64,000 nt of DNA from positions 1 through 64,000 of the forward strand of contig JAHLEZ010000033.1 of assembly GCA_020726505.1 (NCBI GenBank). Reading direction: 5' to 3'. The translations under genes and the position numbers were made by a program. Below the pieces are notes generated by a model, which had not been told where the DNA came from, made no database searches, and saw nothing but the letters and a program-made list of their open reading frames with translations. The DNA is from Leptodontidium sp. MPI-SDFR-AT-0119. Taxonomy: Eukaryota; Ascomycota; Leotiomycetes; Helotiales; Leptodontidiaceae. Positions 32,480 through 43,364 of this stretch are shown here, in pieces (within the stretch, counting starts at the first letter, position 1; the number at the start of each line of letters is the position of its first letter).

Positions 32480-35400
32480 TATAGGCCACAACTTATAGAA
32501 GGACTTGGCATTTAATTTCCGTGCTCTTATTAGAGGACGACAATTCTTAATTAGTATTAAACTAGGAAGGAATAGATTCTTTACTAAGACACTTGTATAT
32601 ATTAATAACGGAGCTAATATTTTCGGTGCTATTAAAACCTCTTTCGTACACCGACTCGTCAAGCAATTTAATATCTCTTTTATATCCCTCCCTTAGCTAA
32701 TTATCCTAACTAGTTATAATAGTAAAAAAGGCAAGCCAATCGATACGGCCGTCTTACTTACCCTAACGATCGACCGCCGGCGAATTAACTTCCCCTTTCT
32801 AGTGACTAACCTAAGAAACACCGACGTCTTAATTAGTCGGAAGTTCCTCGAGTATTACGACTTAAAGCAGTCGTATACGAAGAACCGCAATCGGCTAGAA
32901 TAGCCATTAGATATGCCCGTCTAGCCGTACTTTAACTAACGAGTCTTCGTTAATATTAACCGTTCCGACAAGTTAATTGTCAAGTCTCACCAGCTTGACG
33001 CGGAACGAAGGGATGCCCTTATAGATATAAATAACCACCGCCGGAGACAAGCTAGGCTTACGGCGCTCAACGATTCCCTTAAAACAAAGGCCCCCGTCCG
33101 ACTTACCGCCAGCGTCTCGCTAACTCGACCCTCAAGCTTTGCTAGAGAAGTCTAAGAGCGCCTACGGGTTATAGAAGAGCAATTAAACCCTTCGACATCC
33201 CGTGATCCGGGATTACTACTTAAGGACAGGAGAACCTATAGAGCTTTTCTAGCGAATTACTAGACAAAGGCGCTCACTACGAAAATCTTCCTTATATCGG
33301 CAGTAGCGATGTCTACGACGTACCTCCGACCTAAGAGGGCTAGGAAGAATAAAGTGTAAACCTTCGTGGCATCGGTACTTGAGATCGACTAAGAACTGAC
33401 TCGTCGCCGGCGAGAGGCCCTAGACTAACTAAGCGTCGAACTCGCATCGATGAATGGAGACTTGACCCTAGAAGAGGCCTTAGAGGCTAAGTACGCGCAC
33501 GACGATGAGCTAGTAAATAAGAAGCTCCCGGTAGAGTACTAAGAGTATACTCCTCTCTTCTCCTGACGAGCCTCCGACGAGCTACTAGCGTATCGCCAAG
33601 GTGTAGACTACTAAATCGAGCTTACTAAAGAGAACGACTTGTCCTTTAAGCCTCTCTGGCGTATAACTGAAGAACAGTTGTTAGAGACTAAGCGGTACAT
33701 TATCGACAACTTACACAAAGGCTTTATTGAGCCCTCTAGTGCACCTTACGCGGCCCTTATTCTCTTCGCCAAGAAAGCCGATAGCAGTCTTAGGCTATGC
33801 GTCGACTACTAGAAGCTAAATGCCCTGTCAAAGAAGGACCCGTACCCGATCCCTTTAATCGATGAGATGATAGCTCGTATTTGTAAGGCAAAGGTCTTCA
33901 CAAAGCTTGATATCTAATAAGCTTTTCACTGTATTCGCATATCCCCCGAGAGCGAAGACTATACGACCTTCCGCACCCGATATAGCACGTATAAGTACAA
34001 GGTCCTTCCCTTTGGCCTTACTAATAGTCCGGCGACTTTCTAGCGATTCGTTAATAATATCCTTATAGAGCACCTCAACGACTTCTGCGCGGCTTATATA
34101 GACGATATCCTTATATATTCGTCTACTCCGGAGGAACATGAGGTCTACGTCAAGAAGGTCATAGCAATATTATAGGCACACGGACTTTAGGCTGACATTA
34201 AGAAGTCTGAGTTTAGCGTGCAAAAGACTAAGTTCTTGGGATTCGTTATTAAAGTCGATGGCGTGGAAGTAAACCCTAAGAAGATCAGTGTGATCAAGGA
34301 CTAGCGATACGCCGATAATATACGGGGTATATAGAGCTACCTTGGCTTCTGTAACTTCTACCGCCGGTTTATTAAAGACTATAGTCGCATTACACGTCCT
34401 CTTACGATACTTACTAGAAAGGACGTTCCCTTCGTCTTTAACAACGCCTGTAAAAACGCATAAGAGACTCTCCGGGAAGCCCTCCAATCTACGCCGGTTC
34501 TTCGCCACTACGACCCTACTAAGCAAACGCGGCTAGAGACTGATTCCTCGGATAGAGTCGTCGCTAGGGTTCTATCTTAACTTCAAGAGGACGACACTTT
34601 TCACCCTATAAGATACTTTTCTAAGACTATAACAGACCCCGAGCTCAACTACCCAATCCACGACAAAGAGATACTAGCGATTTTCCGGTTATTTAAGTAA
34701 TATTACCTAGAGCTCTTAAGTGCCCAGAAAAATGTCCTTGTTTACACAAACCACCGAGCCCTAGAGTACTTTATGACTACTAAGGACCTTACGGCTAGGC
34801 AGGCTCGATAGGCCGAGTTCTTTACGGATTTCCATTTCACGATTATATACCGTACCGGGACGACTAATACTTTAGCTAACACCTTGTCCCGACGGGATCA
34901 GGACCTCACGGCTACGGAGGCACGCAAGCGGGCCATCCGCAGCCAACAGCTAATTCCGACCGACAAAATTGACCCGCGAGTCGCCAGCGACCTCCAGCTC
35001 TCCGCCGTCGATCCCATAGAAGCTTATATCGAGGTCGTAGAGACGATACCCTTGGCACCTATAGACGCCATAATCCCAGATCGCGATACTGAGACACGTG
35101 ACGAGCCAAAGCCAGAGCCAGAGTCGAATACGGGAGTGCTAATCGACCCGGAGACGCCTACCGCGGAGGAACTAGACCCTAACTCCATAGTAGTATATAA
35201 CATCGCGGAATACGACGTCATTAATCAAGTGCTCCTGGCTAATAAGTCGTCTCCCTCGCTGAAGCTTCTCCGACAAAAAGCTAGGGAACAGTCGCTAGAT
35301 TACGAGCTAGTAAACGACAAGTTACTTTTCCAAGGCCGCCTGGAAGTGCCCTTAGAGCCGCCGGAGCTTCGCACGACACTCATTCGCCATGTACATTCCC

Positions 35401-36791
35401 AACCTTCAGTGGCACACGCGGGGATTAGAAAGATAAAGGCATTACTAAGTCGCAAATATCACTAGAACGGCCTCACCACGGACATAGCTCGATACGTAGC
35501 AAACTATAGTTGCTCTCGACAAAAAGCCCATAAGGATAAGACCCCTGGCTTCTTACACCCCCTGCCAATCCCTGCTCGGCCGTATTAATACCTCACAATG
35601 GACTTTACGAAGTTACTACTAGACAAGCACGGCTATAACTTCGCTATAGTTCTCGTTGACTACTTATCTAAGAAACCGGTCTCGATACCTTATAATAATA
35701 CAATTACTACTAAAGACATAGCTATTCTCTTCCTCGTCCATTGGACTCGACACTTCGATATGCCGGACTCTATTGTCTCGGACCGAGGACCTTAGTTTGT
35801 CTCCTCCTTTTGGAAGGAGTACTGTCGTATCCTCGGGACTAAAGTAAAGCTAACGACGGCGTATAACCCGAACGTCGACGGTTAGACGGAGGTGACGAAC
35901 TAATATATTAAGTAGCGGCTCCGCCCCTTTTGTTACTACTACTAAGACAATTGGAGCGACCTCTTACTAATTATAGACATCGCTTAACTAACGTTATCGC
36001 ACGAGTCCCTAGGCCGCCTGTCTCCTTTCTAGCTACTTAACGGCGTTGAGCCGAGGACTTCCTGGGACCTAGTTAACCTAGAGCCTCCGGCTACGGCAAC
36101 AGAGAAACTCAATCGCGAGGAGGCTCTCTAAGTAGCATTGCGAATGAAGGAGGTCACAGAAGTCGCACAGTCGTCCCTCAAGGATCAACAAGAGAAAATA
36201 GAACGACTAGCGAATCGTGGGCGACGCACTGTCGACTAAGACGTTAGCGACTTAGTACTAGTCGACACTCAGAACTGGAACGTTGACCGACCTTCAAGGA
36301 AGTTGTCTGACAAGTAGTACGGCCCTATTAAGGTAATCGCTAGGGAAGGAGAGAGCTAGAGAGTTAAGCTACTAAAGGACTAGTCAATTCACCCTGTCTT
36401 CCACTCGCACTCGCTCCGCAAGTACGTCGACAACCCCTTGCCGGGACAAGCCAGAGCTACGCCGGCACTTATCTAGCTGTTGCCTAAGCAGGATAAGTAG
36501 GAAATTGAAGGCATCCTTGGCTCTAAGGTTATACGAAACAAGCTATTCTATCGCATCAAGTGGCTAGGCGCCGACGAGGACCTGGAGTAGTACTTATGCT
36601 CGGATACTATGACAGCTCCGCATATGATTAAGCGTTTCTACCTAGAGTATCCTAACGCCAAGGGCCCGCCGAGAGCTCTCCTAAAGTGGCTAGAGGCTTA
36701 TAACGCTAGTATCGACGACTACAACGACCTAGAGGACAATATAGTTATAGCTACAACTGCGCGGACGCAGTTTTTTGGGAGGGGGGAGTAA
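32480..36791 (+). pseudogene. Element C pol polyprotein
   Basis: N to C: aspartic protease (about 32,590-32,900) with VYINNGANIFGAI, where the catalytic Asp appears as Asn; reverse transcriptase (about 33,640-34,290) with LPFGLTNSPATF, catalytic [11 protein letters not shown] (near 34,090) and [15 protein letters not shown]; RNase H (about 34,530-34,890); a 193-codon open stretch (34,884-35,465) that is the RNase H-integrase linker and H2C2 region; integrase core (about 35,590-36,090) with MDFTKLL, SDRG and the downstream Glu in DGxTEVTN; and a chromodomain (about 36,500-36,640). The frame ends FFGRGE with a TAA at 36,789-36,791, directly abutting the 3' LTR. Stops elsewhere are TAG/TAA. Confidence 0.9.
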
Positions 36792-37093
36792 TGTTACGAC
36801 CTACGATGCGCCTCGTATTTTAACCGATATAGGCTCGTAGCATCGCTGGCTATGCGACGGCGCTAAGCCCAATAGGGAAGACTAAGAGGCGAGCCTGCGA
36901 CATATTGACGTGAATGGCACTCGACTACGCTAGGCCCCATTAAGAGGGCCCTTCATGTATTTATACTCGAGCTCCCCCTTACGGAGAGCTCTCCTTTCCT
37001 CCTTGTCTTTTCTTCTCGATTCTGAGCGTAGCCTTAGGCCCAAATACAAAGCTTGAGTCAACTCGCCGTATCAACCTCTGGCTAGCCGTAACA
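36792..37093 (+). repeat. 3' LTR of element C
   Basis: 302 bp, intact TG...CA ends, followed by duplication GTTCC. Confidence 0.95.
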
Positions 37094-37098
37094 GTTCC

Positions 37099-38299
37099 CG
37101 AGCGTTATGGCCTCGATTGCAGTGGCGATAATGACTTGCTTATTTATGTATTACTTAATATAGTTATTATCAGTAAAGCTCTATTTGCTGTCACTACTAT
37201 CCGCTTCACCCAATTGCGTGTGGATGTGGTGTTCTTCGAGCTCGTCGAGTGTTATATGGCAATAGGCGGTACCGGTAGCGTTGAGCTGCTTAGTTGGCCC
37301 ATTGTACGCGCCTCGTCCCATGACGTTAACCTATTTCTTACTAGATCCTGACTTCTTCTGTCGGTGAGAGCTGGCCATGTGGCCCGGAAGACCACATTTA
37401 AAGCACAGCTTTTTCTCGCGTCGTTTATTTATAACCTTCTTAGACAGTCCCCCCTAGCGAGGCTTCCCCTTGCCTTTACGAGAGGTTGCGTCGAGTTCTA
37501 TAAGGTCCGACTATTAGTTCTCTTTTACCCTATTATGTCGCGGTCGGCCACTAGCCCTTTGCTAGTAGTTACCCCCTTTAAAAGATTTCTATTCCCGTTT
37601 AAACTCGTAGATCCTGTTCCTAATACGAACAGTCTGTTCGATTAGAGTAACAATGTCTTAAGCCTGTGGCTCGATCCGAGTTAGTTCTAATCGGATGTCG
37701 TCCTTAAGTCCCCGTTAATAGTGACTAAGGAGGGACTATAAGTTCTATCTTGTCTTGTTGGCGTACCGCTAGAATTCTATAGCGTAAGTAACTACACTAC
37801 TAGTTTGCTTAAGGCTATATAAGTGGGTTTTTATAGTCTTTGTTACGTTAATGTCGTTAAATATTCGGCAGATCTCGCGCTTAAATCTAGTTTACCTTTT
37901 GAATATAGATTGAGTAGTAAGTATGACTCCACAGGTGTTTTTGTTGTCGAAGTAGTCTCGGAGGAAAGGCTCGACCTAGGTTATGGCTTCTCCTCGGAGG
38001 TACGAGGTGGTCTAAATATAATAGCTTTTAGTAGTAAGGAACTTGTTGTCGTTAAAATACTAATAGAGCTTAACCTAGAGAAGCTAGGTCTCTAAGTCTC
38101 GACAATTACCTAAGAAGGTGTCGGGGAGTTTAACTCTAAGGGACTCCCTAAGCTCGGTTAACGAGACTTCGGGGGCATTAACCATCTCTACGTCGTCGTG
38201 GTGCGACTTCCCCTAGGCTATTAATAAGGACGATGGGGTGTTAACAACACTAGCAGTAAGGCTAGTGACTTACGCGGATTTTCCGGTAAAAGGAGACAT
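37099..38299 (-). pseudogene. Element B gag
   Basis: Minus-strand ATG at 38,299, 43 bp inside B's 5' LTR. It encodes a Gag-type protein with TAG/TAA stops: an N-terminal region with LTELRESLRVKLP (about 38,130), a capsid region, a basic linker, and a zinc-knuckle-like motif CFKCGLPGHMASSH near 37,360-37,405. The fourth ligand there is His rather than Cys. Element C interrupts the downstream end, after which the frame resumes at 30,505. Confidence 0.85.
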
Positions 38300-38341
38300 A
38301 ATATACGTAAGTCGGTACTTCTAACGAGAAGGTGCTTAAAG

Positions 38342-38802
38342 TGTAACGGTCGTGTATTTACTTAGTAAACACAGGAAGGCTAGTTAATCTTAATAATTAA
38401 GAAGTAAGTGTATCACGTACGTAGGGATAAATCGTTACTAAGTATAAGTGAAAATACTATTTAAAGTTAAGCACGAAGCTCTTATTTAATAGTAGACGTG
38501 CCTGTCTTATATAAAACCCTTCGTGTAATTAAATCTCCTAGATCCTAAGATCCTAAAGATCCACGGATCCTAGGATCTCCCAGATCCTAGGATTTATTAC
38601 GTGACCTGGGGTCGTATAATACTGCGGCTCAGGCCGTAGTACTAAGATTACATGCTAAGAACTCTGCTAGATATAGGGAGGTCCTGGGACCTTCTTGGCT
38701 CCCAGGAGCCGTACTCCCAGGAACCGCTTAGTTCTTAGGACTACGCCGGCTCCTAGACATTTCCTCCTGGGACTCAGTGGTCGCCCAGGAGCGTCCGTAA
38801 CA
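38342..38802 (-). repeat. LTR of element B (5' LTR in element orientation)
   Basis: 461 bp, paired with 25,362-25,822. The target duplication AGTCT follows at 38,803. Confidence 0.95.
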
Positions 38803-39634
38803 AGTCTTTAACCTAATGGCCCGGAAGTCCGCATCGTACACACAAACCATCAGCCCTAAATTGTTGTCTAAGCTCTAGGGAGACTGAGCGAGCGCGTGGG
38901 GCGGCGGTATTAATTGCTCTAATGGTTATAGCGTTGACGTCCATTAGCTCGCCGTGCTAATGGTTGCTAGTGTTAGGATTATATAGAACTGGGCCGGAGA
39001 CAGTATTAGAAGAGCGGCCAGCAAGTTACTAAACGATTCGGACAAAGTCGGAATATCGGCGAGGCAGGTTTAGCTGTTGAGCTAGTCGGTTGCGAAGTGT
39101 CGTATTAAGACCATTCCGAAAGGCCGAAATCCTATTGACGTCGGGCCAGTCTTGTCCTCGAGCTTCGTAGAGAACTCGTTCGAACTTAGCCATGTAAGCG
39201 TGGAGAGAGTCGGTGCCTTGCTTGAGAGTATATAGCTTGTCCTCTGCCTCCTACACCTTATTCGGGTTGTCGTAGACTCGAGTAAGCTGGTTTAGGATTG
39301 TATTGTAGTCGTGCGACACTTTGGTAGCTTGAGACAGCTGAGGAAGGACTATAGCCTAAACGTGGGATTCAAGGTTAAGGTAAACATAGTAGAATTAGGC
39401 GGTGGCGTCGCCAATAGCTTCGCCGTCTACTTGTAGCTTTGCCTTGATCGAAGGGAGCCACGTATCGTACTTGTGGGCTTGTCCGTTGAATTTTTCGGGG
39501 TCGGGTAGAGAGGGTTTCGGTTTTAAAGGGGTGCGAGTCGCAATAACCGTTCGGAGGAAGGTAATCTCGTCGCGCTGGCGCTGCAGCTCTGCCTACAGGT
39601 CTGCAAGAGTAGTCTGAATCTAAATAGAATCCAT
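38803..39634 (-). pseudogene. Element A gag, N-terminal part
   Basis: Minus-strand ATG at 39,634. Residues 1-277 read as a Gag protein: a short coiled N-terminus (LxAELQRQRDEITFLRTVI), then LPDPEKFNGQAHKYDTWLPS, a capsid-like region with VYDNPNKV and FERVLYEARGQDWPDVNRIS, and a zinc knuckle CVRCGLPGH at the very edge where element B inserted. Joined in phase to 25,356-25,214 the ORF is 324 codons plus stop. In-frame stops are TAG/TAA at Gln or Trp sites. Confidence 0.85.
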
Positions 39635-39772
39635 AACAAGAAAAGGGTAAGCCCAACAAGCTTAATCGTGAATCGTGAGATGTGAGACGTGAGACGTGGC
39701 CTAGGACATAACATGAGCATAAACGTAAACCCTGGACATGAATACTCAGCCTCAACTGAGGATCTATTGTAA

Positions 39773-39942
39773 TGTGACGGAGGCACTCAAGACAGACAGA
39801 TTCAAGACAATACACTTCGTACTTAGAACAATAGATACAAAAGAAGGACAGCTGTAGCTGTAACTGACCCCTATATCCTCAAAGCTAAAACACTAGCCCC
39901 TGAACACGTGACGTCAGCACTCAAAGCATTAGAACCGTCACA
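39773..39942 (-). repeat. LTR of element A (5' LTR in element orientation)
   Basis: 170 bp, paired with 25,005-25,174. The target duplication CAACC follows at 39,943-39,947. Confidence 0.95.
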
Positions 39943-39947
39943 CAACC

Positions 39948-41848
39948 TGTCGAAGGTGGCTCGAAGTGGACATTTACCCACTGCTTCTTCGCGAATATGG
40001 GTGGTTTTTATTTACAAGGGAGAACATTCACAATTTCTACTGACGGCCCTTTAGCTAGCGAAAAACCCAGAAGGATTTAAGCGTCCGACGATTATAGAGG
40101 AAGAGATCAGTAACAGAAGCAAGCAAGACTAGTTCGTAAAAGGCGTTGCCGCTCTATAGTTCCTACAGCTCGCACTCTCCCTAATTGTGCGAACGAACAA
40201 GGGGCTTGCCTTCTCACAACTAGAAACGATTACGTTAGGCTTCGCAGTCTACGGCGTAGTTATTAACCTCATCTACCTCTACAAACCTTAAAAAGTAGAA
40301 ACGAGAACCACCTTAACACGGCAGAGCGAACCCGTACAAGGAGAATCCCTATAACAAAAACCCCCCTAAAGAGAATTAGCACAGAAAGTACCTTTATACT
40401 TTAAGAAAACCTACGATAGCTTCTGGGACGTCTTAATAAACGAGCGGAGTTATACTAACATAGCACATGCGAAAACGGGCGAGCAAGTCTTAAAACAAAC
40501 TCTAAAGAGGATCCTAAATAACAATATCCCGATTTCCGACAATAATATCGCTCATCCGGGCATATTTCTCTTGGCTTTTATATCCGGCCTCTTTAGTGCC
40601 GTGCACGCCATAGCCTGGCATTTCGAATTTCCTTCGACCGTAAAGAAGACCCTTTAGTAAACGGCTACTATCGTCGCCGCTGCAAGTCCGGTTGTTGGCC
40701 TGGTCGCGATACCCTTCACACAGTAGACTATCTCCGTTGGTGATTCCTAACTCTTTATACGGAACTGCCTTTGCCAAATGAGGGAGTTCTCTTGGCATGT
40801 TTCTAATAAAGCCTCAGTTGACAAAGTATATGAGAAGCTCGAGAATATCCTCGCCACACGAGACACTACTAGGAAAGAGGCGCAGCAACCGTACGCAAGC
40901 ATCTTCGGGCAGCCACTTGGAGGAAAACTGCTTAAATACTTGGACATGAAAGACGAATTTGCCTCTACACAACCACTGGATCTGCACAGCGACAAAAAAT
41001 TCATTAAGCAGTTCCGAATCCTAGTCAACCTGATGGAGGGGCAGGAGTCGAAGTCGAAGTCGAAAAAGCTCATAGATACAGCCAAGACGAACGTCTATCC
41101 TCGGGATAACTTACTCCCTAAAGCATTTAACCAAGGAATTATTTACCTAATAACCTTTCTATACTGCTTATCCCGTCTATCGCTACTGGCTGTCGCGTTC
41201 TCGAGCCTTCGCCAGATGCCGAAGTCCGTATATGCGAACACGCCTTAGACGGGGTATATTCCGACGCTAGGCTCGAGCAGATAGCTTCTGGTGCCGACTG
41301 GCCATATCGCTGCAGTGGGTCTACTTGTATTTATGCTAGCCACTTCGCTGTTTTCTTCGACAGGTCTGTTCAACCTTGCGCCATCACCTTAAGCACGAAG
41401 ATTTGTTTTTGGTAGTGCTGCTTGCGAGATCATCCAGGTTGCGGGAGAGACTTCGGACGATCCTACGGACAAGGAGGCTACTGAGGCTCTGCCAGCTATA
41501 TAACTGGAGATCGACAATCACTATTTTCGATTGCGTAGGATACGCACCTAGCAGCGCCAGACAGTGACAACCAATAACGAGTCGTGTGGGGGGGAACATC
41601 CAAACAGGTATGATTCTTGGGTCAACGAAGACCGATGTGCAGATATCGATGCCACGGCTGCCTTGCAAATGATCCTCTCGAGACTTGGTCCTACATATAA
41701 AAAGGGACGTTGTGCGAGTTCACCACATGTGCTATAGGGAGCGCAGCAAAGGCAGGAAAATTTTCGAGTACCTAGTCGATGAGCTCTTTACCCGGATTAC
41801 CGAAGACTAACTGAGAATCTCACTCACTATCGGCCAGTCCTAACCTGA
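39948..41848 (+). pseudogene. Multi-pass membrane protein, 3' part (split by element A)
   Basis: The coding frame interrupted at 25,004 resumes here (GGSKWTFTHCFFANMGG). It shifts frame at a T-run near 40,006-40,012, then stays in one frame to 41,848 (TGA), or to the TGA at 41,780-41,782. Readable blocks: KNPEGFKRPTIIEEEISNRS (40,060), hydrophobic segments near 40,140-40,290, 40,560-40,620 and 40,670-40,710, a 156-codon open stretch (40,778-41,248), another hydrophobic segment near 41,310-41,380, and a soluble tail. In-frame TAG/TAA stops (Gln or Trp sites) are dense between 40,110 and 40,775, absent for the next 470 bp, and sparse afterwards. At least four membrane segments are likely. The family is uncharacterised and no enzymatic function can be inferred. 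Confidence 0.72.
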
Positions 41849-41849
41849 T

Positions 41850-43364
41850 TTTTCCGAAATAGGGAGTATAAAATTCGCGATATTATCGTGGGGGAAAGTT
41901 TAGTGCTGTGCACTTGCTAGGGTTAGGGAAAGGCAAATAAGTAGACTTACGAGGTTTACGAGGCTAAGAGTGGATTTTTACATTTGATTTCTAGGTTAGG
42001 ATAACATTAGAGTCGCGCTGAGTTTTCTCTGAGTTCGCACTGAACACGAAAACCAACTAGATTATGTGGAGGAAGGTCGTGGGTGTCTTTAGAATAGTGT
42101 GCGTATAATTAATTCTGGAAAACGTTTCCCTGGAACCTAATATTAATGAAATTTTCTTTCAGCCCATCCCTTCGAACTTGCAACTTTCCATTAACGGCTT
42201 AATTTTTTTTTCTATTCCGGATTGTTTCAGCAGGGTTTATTTGATCACGTTATTATATTTACTCTTTTACACTATGTTTCTGTTTTATACAGTACCAGCT
42301 CCATCTAAGCCCTTTACATCGCCCAAGTGCTCCAAACGAGTGTTGTATCGAAGGTTAGTACCAGTTTTACTTGTATATTACATATTTTACGAAGTCACGT
42401 AAACTGTGGCGTTCTTCTAGAAGGTTCCATGAGTGGCCACGTACGTGTGGATCCTGCACCTTCTTCGTCCCTTACCCGTGTTCAGTTATTCAAGGCTTTG
42501 TGGATAGCGCGCAAAGGGGGAGTTTACTTGATTGGCGGCCTTCTAGATACGTCTGCGTGCCTGGGATTCAATTGGATGCAGATCTCACGCATTTCCTCTG
42601 TCATTGTCAAATGCTACTGTGCACATCAGCGAAATGTGTGCGTGCGAGCTATTGAAGAAGAGTCGCGGTTGAGAGTTGGGAAGCTCCTCGGTCGTCGATT
42701 TATTTACTAACTGCCACTAGCTACCGAGTCTCCCCAATCCGCTTCTCATCGTGACTGCTGAGTTGATGGTCGTGTCCAGCCTGCATCTGCATAACCTTCC
42801 TCCAGTTCAGGCCATTGAAAAGCCTCTTGCAACTGTCCAGCTTATTCCTTCTCATTCAGCCTCAACTCTCGTGGACCCCAGAGCCACTTCCTCTTCCGCT
42901 GCTTCACTGGTCCCTAGAAACAGCTCCGCACTTCCTTCCTCTCCTCCGCAGACTCCCCTAACCATCTGTAAGCCTCAGAATCGTGATTCCTACGTGCTGT
43001 TGATGTCGTGAAAACTCTGCGCGCTAGCGCCCCAGAGGTGTCCTATCGACCAAGAAGGGTATTGTACACTCAAGGGGATTCCCACGCGTTCGCAGCGCGT
43101 ACCGTATACAAGGGCCAGTACCCAAGTCTGGTTCTTGTCGTTGGATGGTTTTCATCTCCATTTGGTTGGCGAGGAAGCCTAGCTCTGTTCCATCTTTACC
43201 AATAGCAGGACTTTGTGGCTGCGCCGAATTATAGCAGCGCCACGATCGCCGATGCTTCCAAGACTACCCCGCCCAAAATCACCCAGCGACTTAAGAGCTG
43301 CTCTCAGCCCTCAACCAGAGCTGAAATTTGAAAGTTCTCAATGACTTCAATTTGATTATTCAAA
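41850..43364. other. Intergenic gap, near-normal composition
   Basis: No gene is supported. Short open frames at 42,178-42,710 and 42,751-43,205 lack recognisable features, overlap in several frames and have no obvious splice structure. The last few hundred bases probably hold the promoter and 5' UTR of the HET gene. Confidence 0.4.

Larger units (their letters stand above)
30506..37093 (+). mobile_element. LTR element C: Ty3/Gypsy chromovirus nested in B
   Basis: 302-bp LTRs (30,506-30,807 and 36,792-37,093) start TGTTACGACC. The 3' copy ends ACA and the 5' copy ends ATA, as expected for C-to-T damage. Duplication GTTCC lies at 30,501-30,505 and 37,094-37,098, between the gag and pol halves of B. 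The element is 6.6 kb, plus strand, with gag, protease, RT, RNase H, integrase and chromodomain. A polypurine run (36,777-36,788) precedes the 3' LTR. It is the youngest of the three nested insertions by position, and its frame is less interrupted in the 34.9-35.5 kb part. Confidence 0.95.
25362..38802 (-). mobile_element. LTR element B: Ty3/Gypsy chromovirus, contains element C
   Basis: 461-bp LTRs (25,362-25,822 and 38,342-38,802) start TGTAACGG and end CCGTAACA, with duplication AGTCT (25,357-25,361 and 38,803-38,807) lying inside A's gag zinc-knuckle region. Without element C the element is about 6.85 kb, the size of a complete Gypsy element. Order on the minus strand: LTR, gag with zinc knuckle, protease, reverse transcriptase, RNase H, integrase, chromodomain, then an ORF on the opposite strand, LTR. 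Protease-RT-RNase H-integrase order plus the chromodomain defines a chromovirus. It is inactivated by many TAG/TAA stops. Confidence 0.95.
25005..39942 (-). mobile_element. LTR element A: gag-only retrotransposon interrupted by B
   Basis: Two 170-bp LTRs (25,005-25,174 and 39,773-39,942) begin TGTGACGG and end CCGTCACA, and are flanked by the duplication CAACC (25,000-25,004 and 39,943-39,947). Once nested element B and one copy of its duplication are removed, A is about 1.49 kb: LTR, one gag ORF on the minus strand, a polypurine tract (plus-strand complement 25,175-25,189), LTR. No protease, reverse transcriptase or integrase is present and the gag ORF ends with its own stop right before the polypurine tract, so this is a non-autonomous gag-only element rather than an element cut short. 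The two LTRs differ at two positions, both G/A. Confidence 0.9.

Noticed and set aside
34884..35465. 193-codon ORF as an independent gene.
   Set aside because: It is the RNase H-integrase linker region of element C pol, in frame with pol on both sides and merely free of RIP stops.
39375..39815. Minus-strand 146-codon ORF and neighbours at 39,402-39,786 as host genes.
   Set aside because: They overlap element A's LTR and gag in other frames. The gag frame has the family motifs.
42178..43205. Several overlapping plus-strand ORFs as a gene upstream of HET.
   Set aside because: They occupy different frames, have no recognisable motif, and none extends coherently. More likely upstream non-coding sequence.
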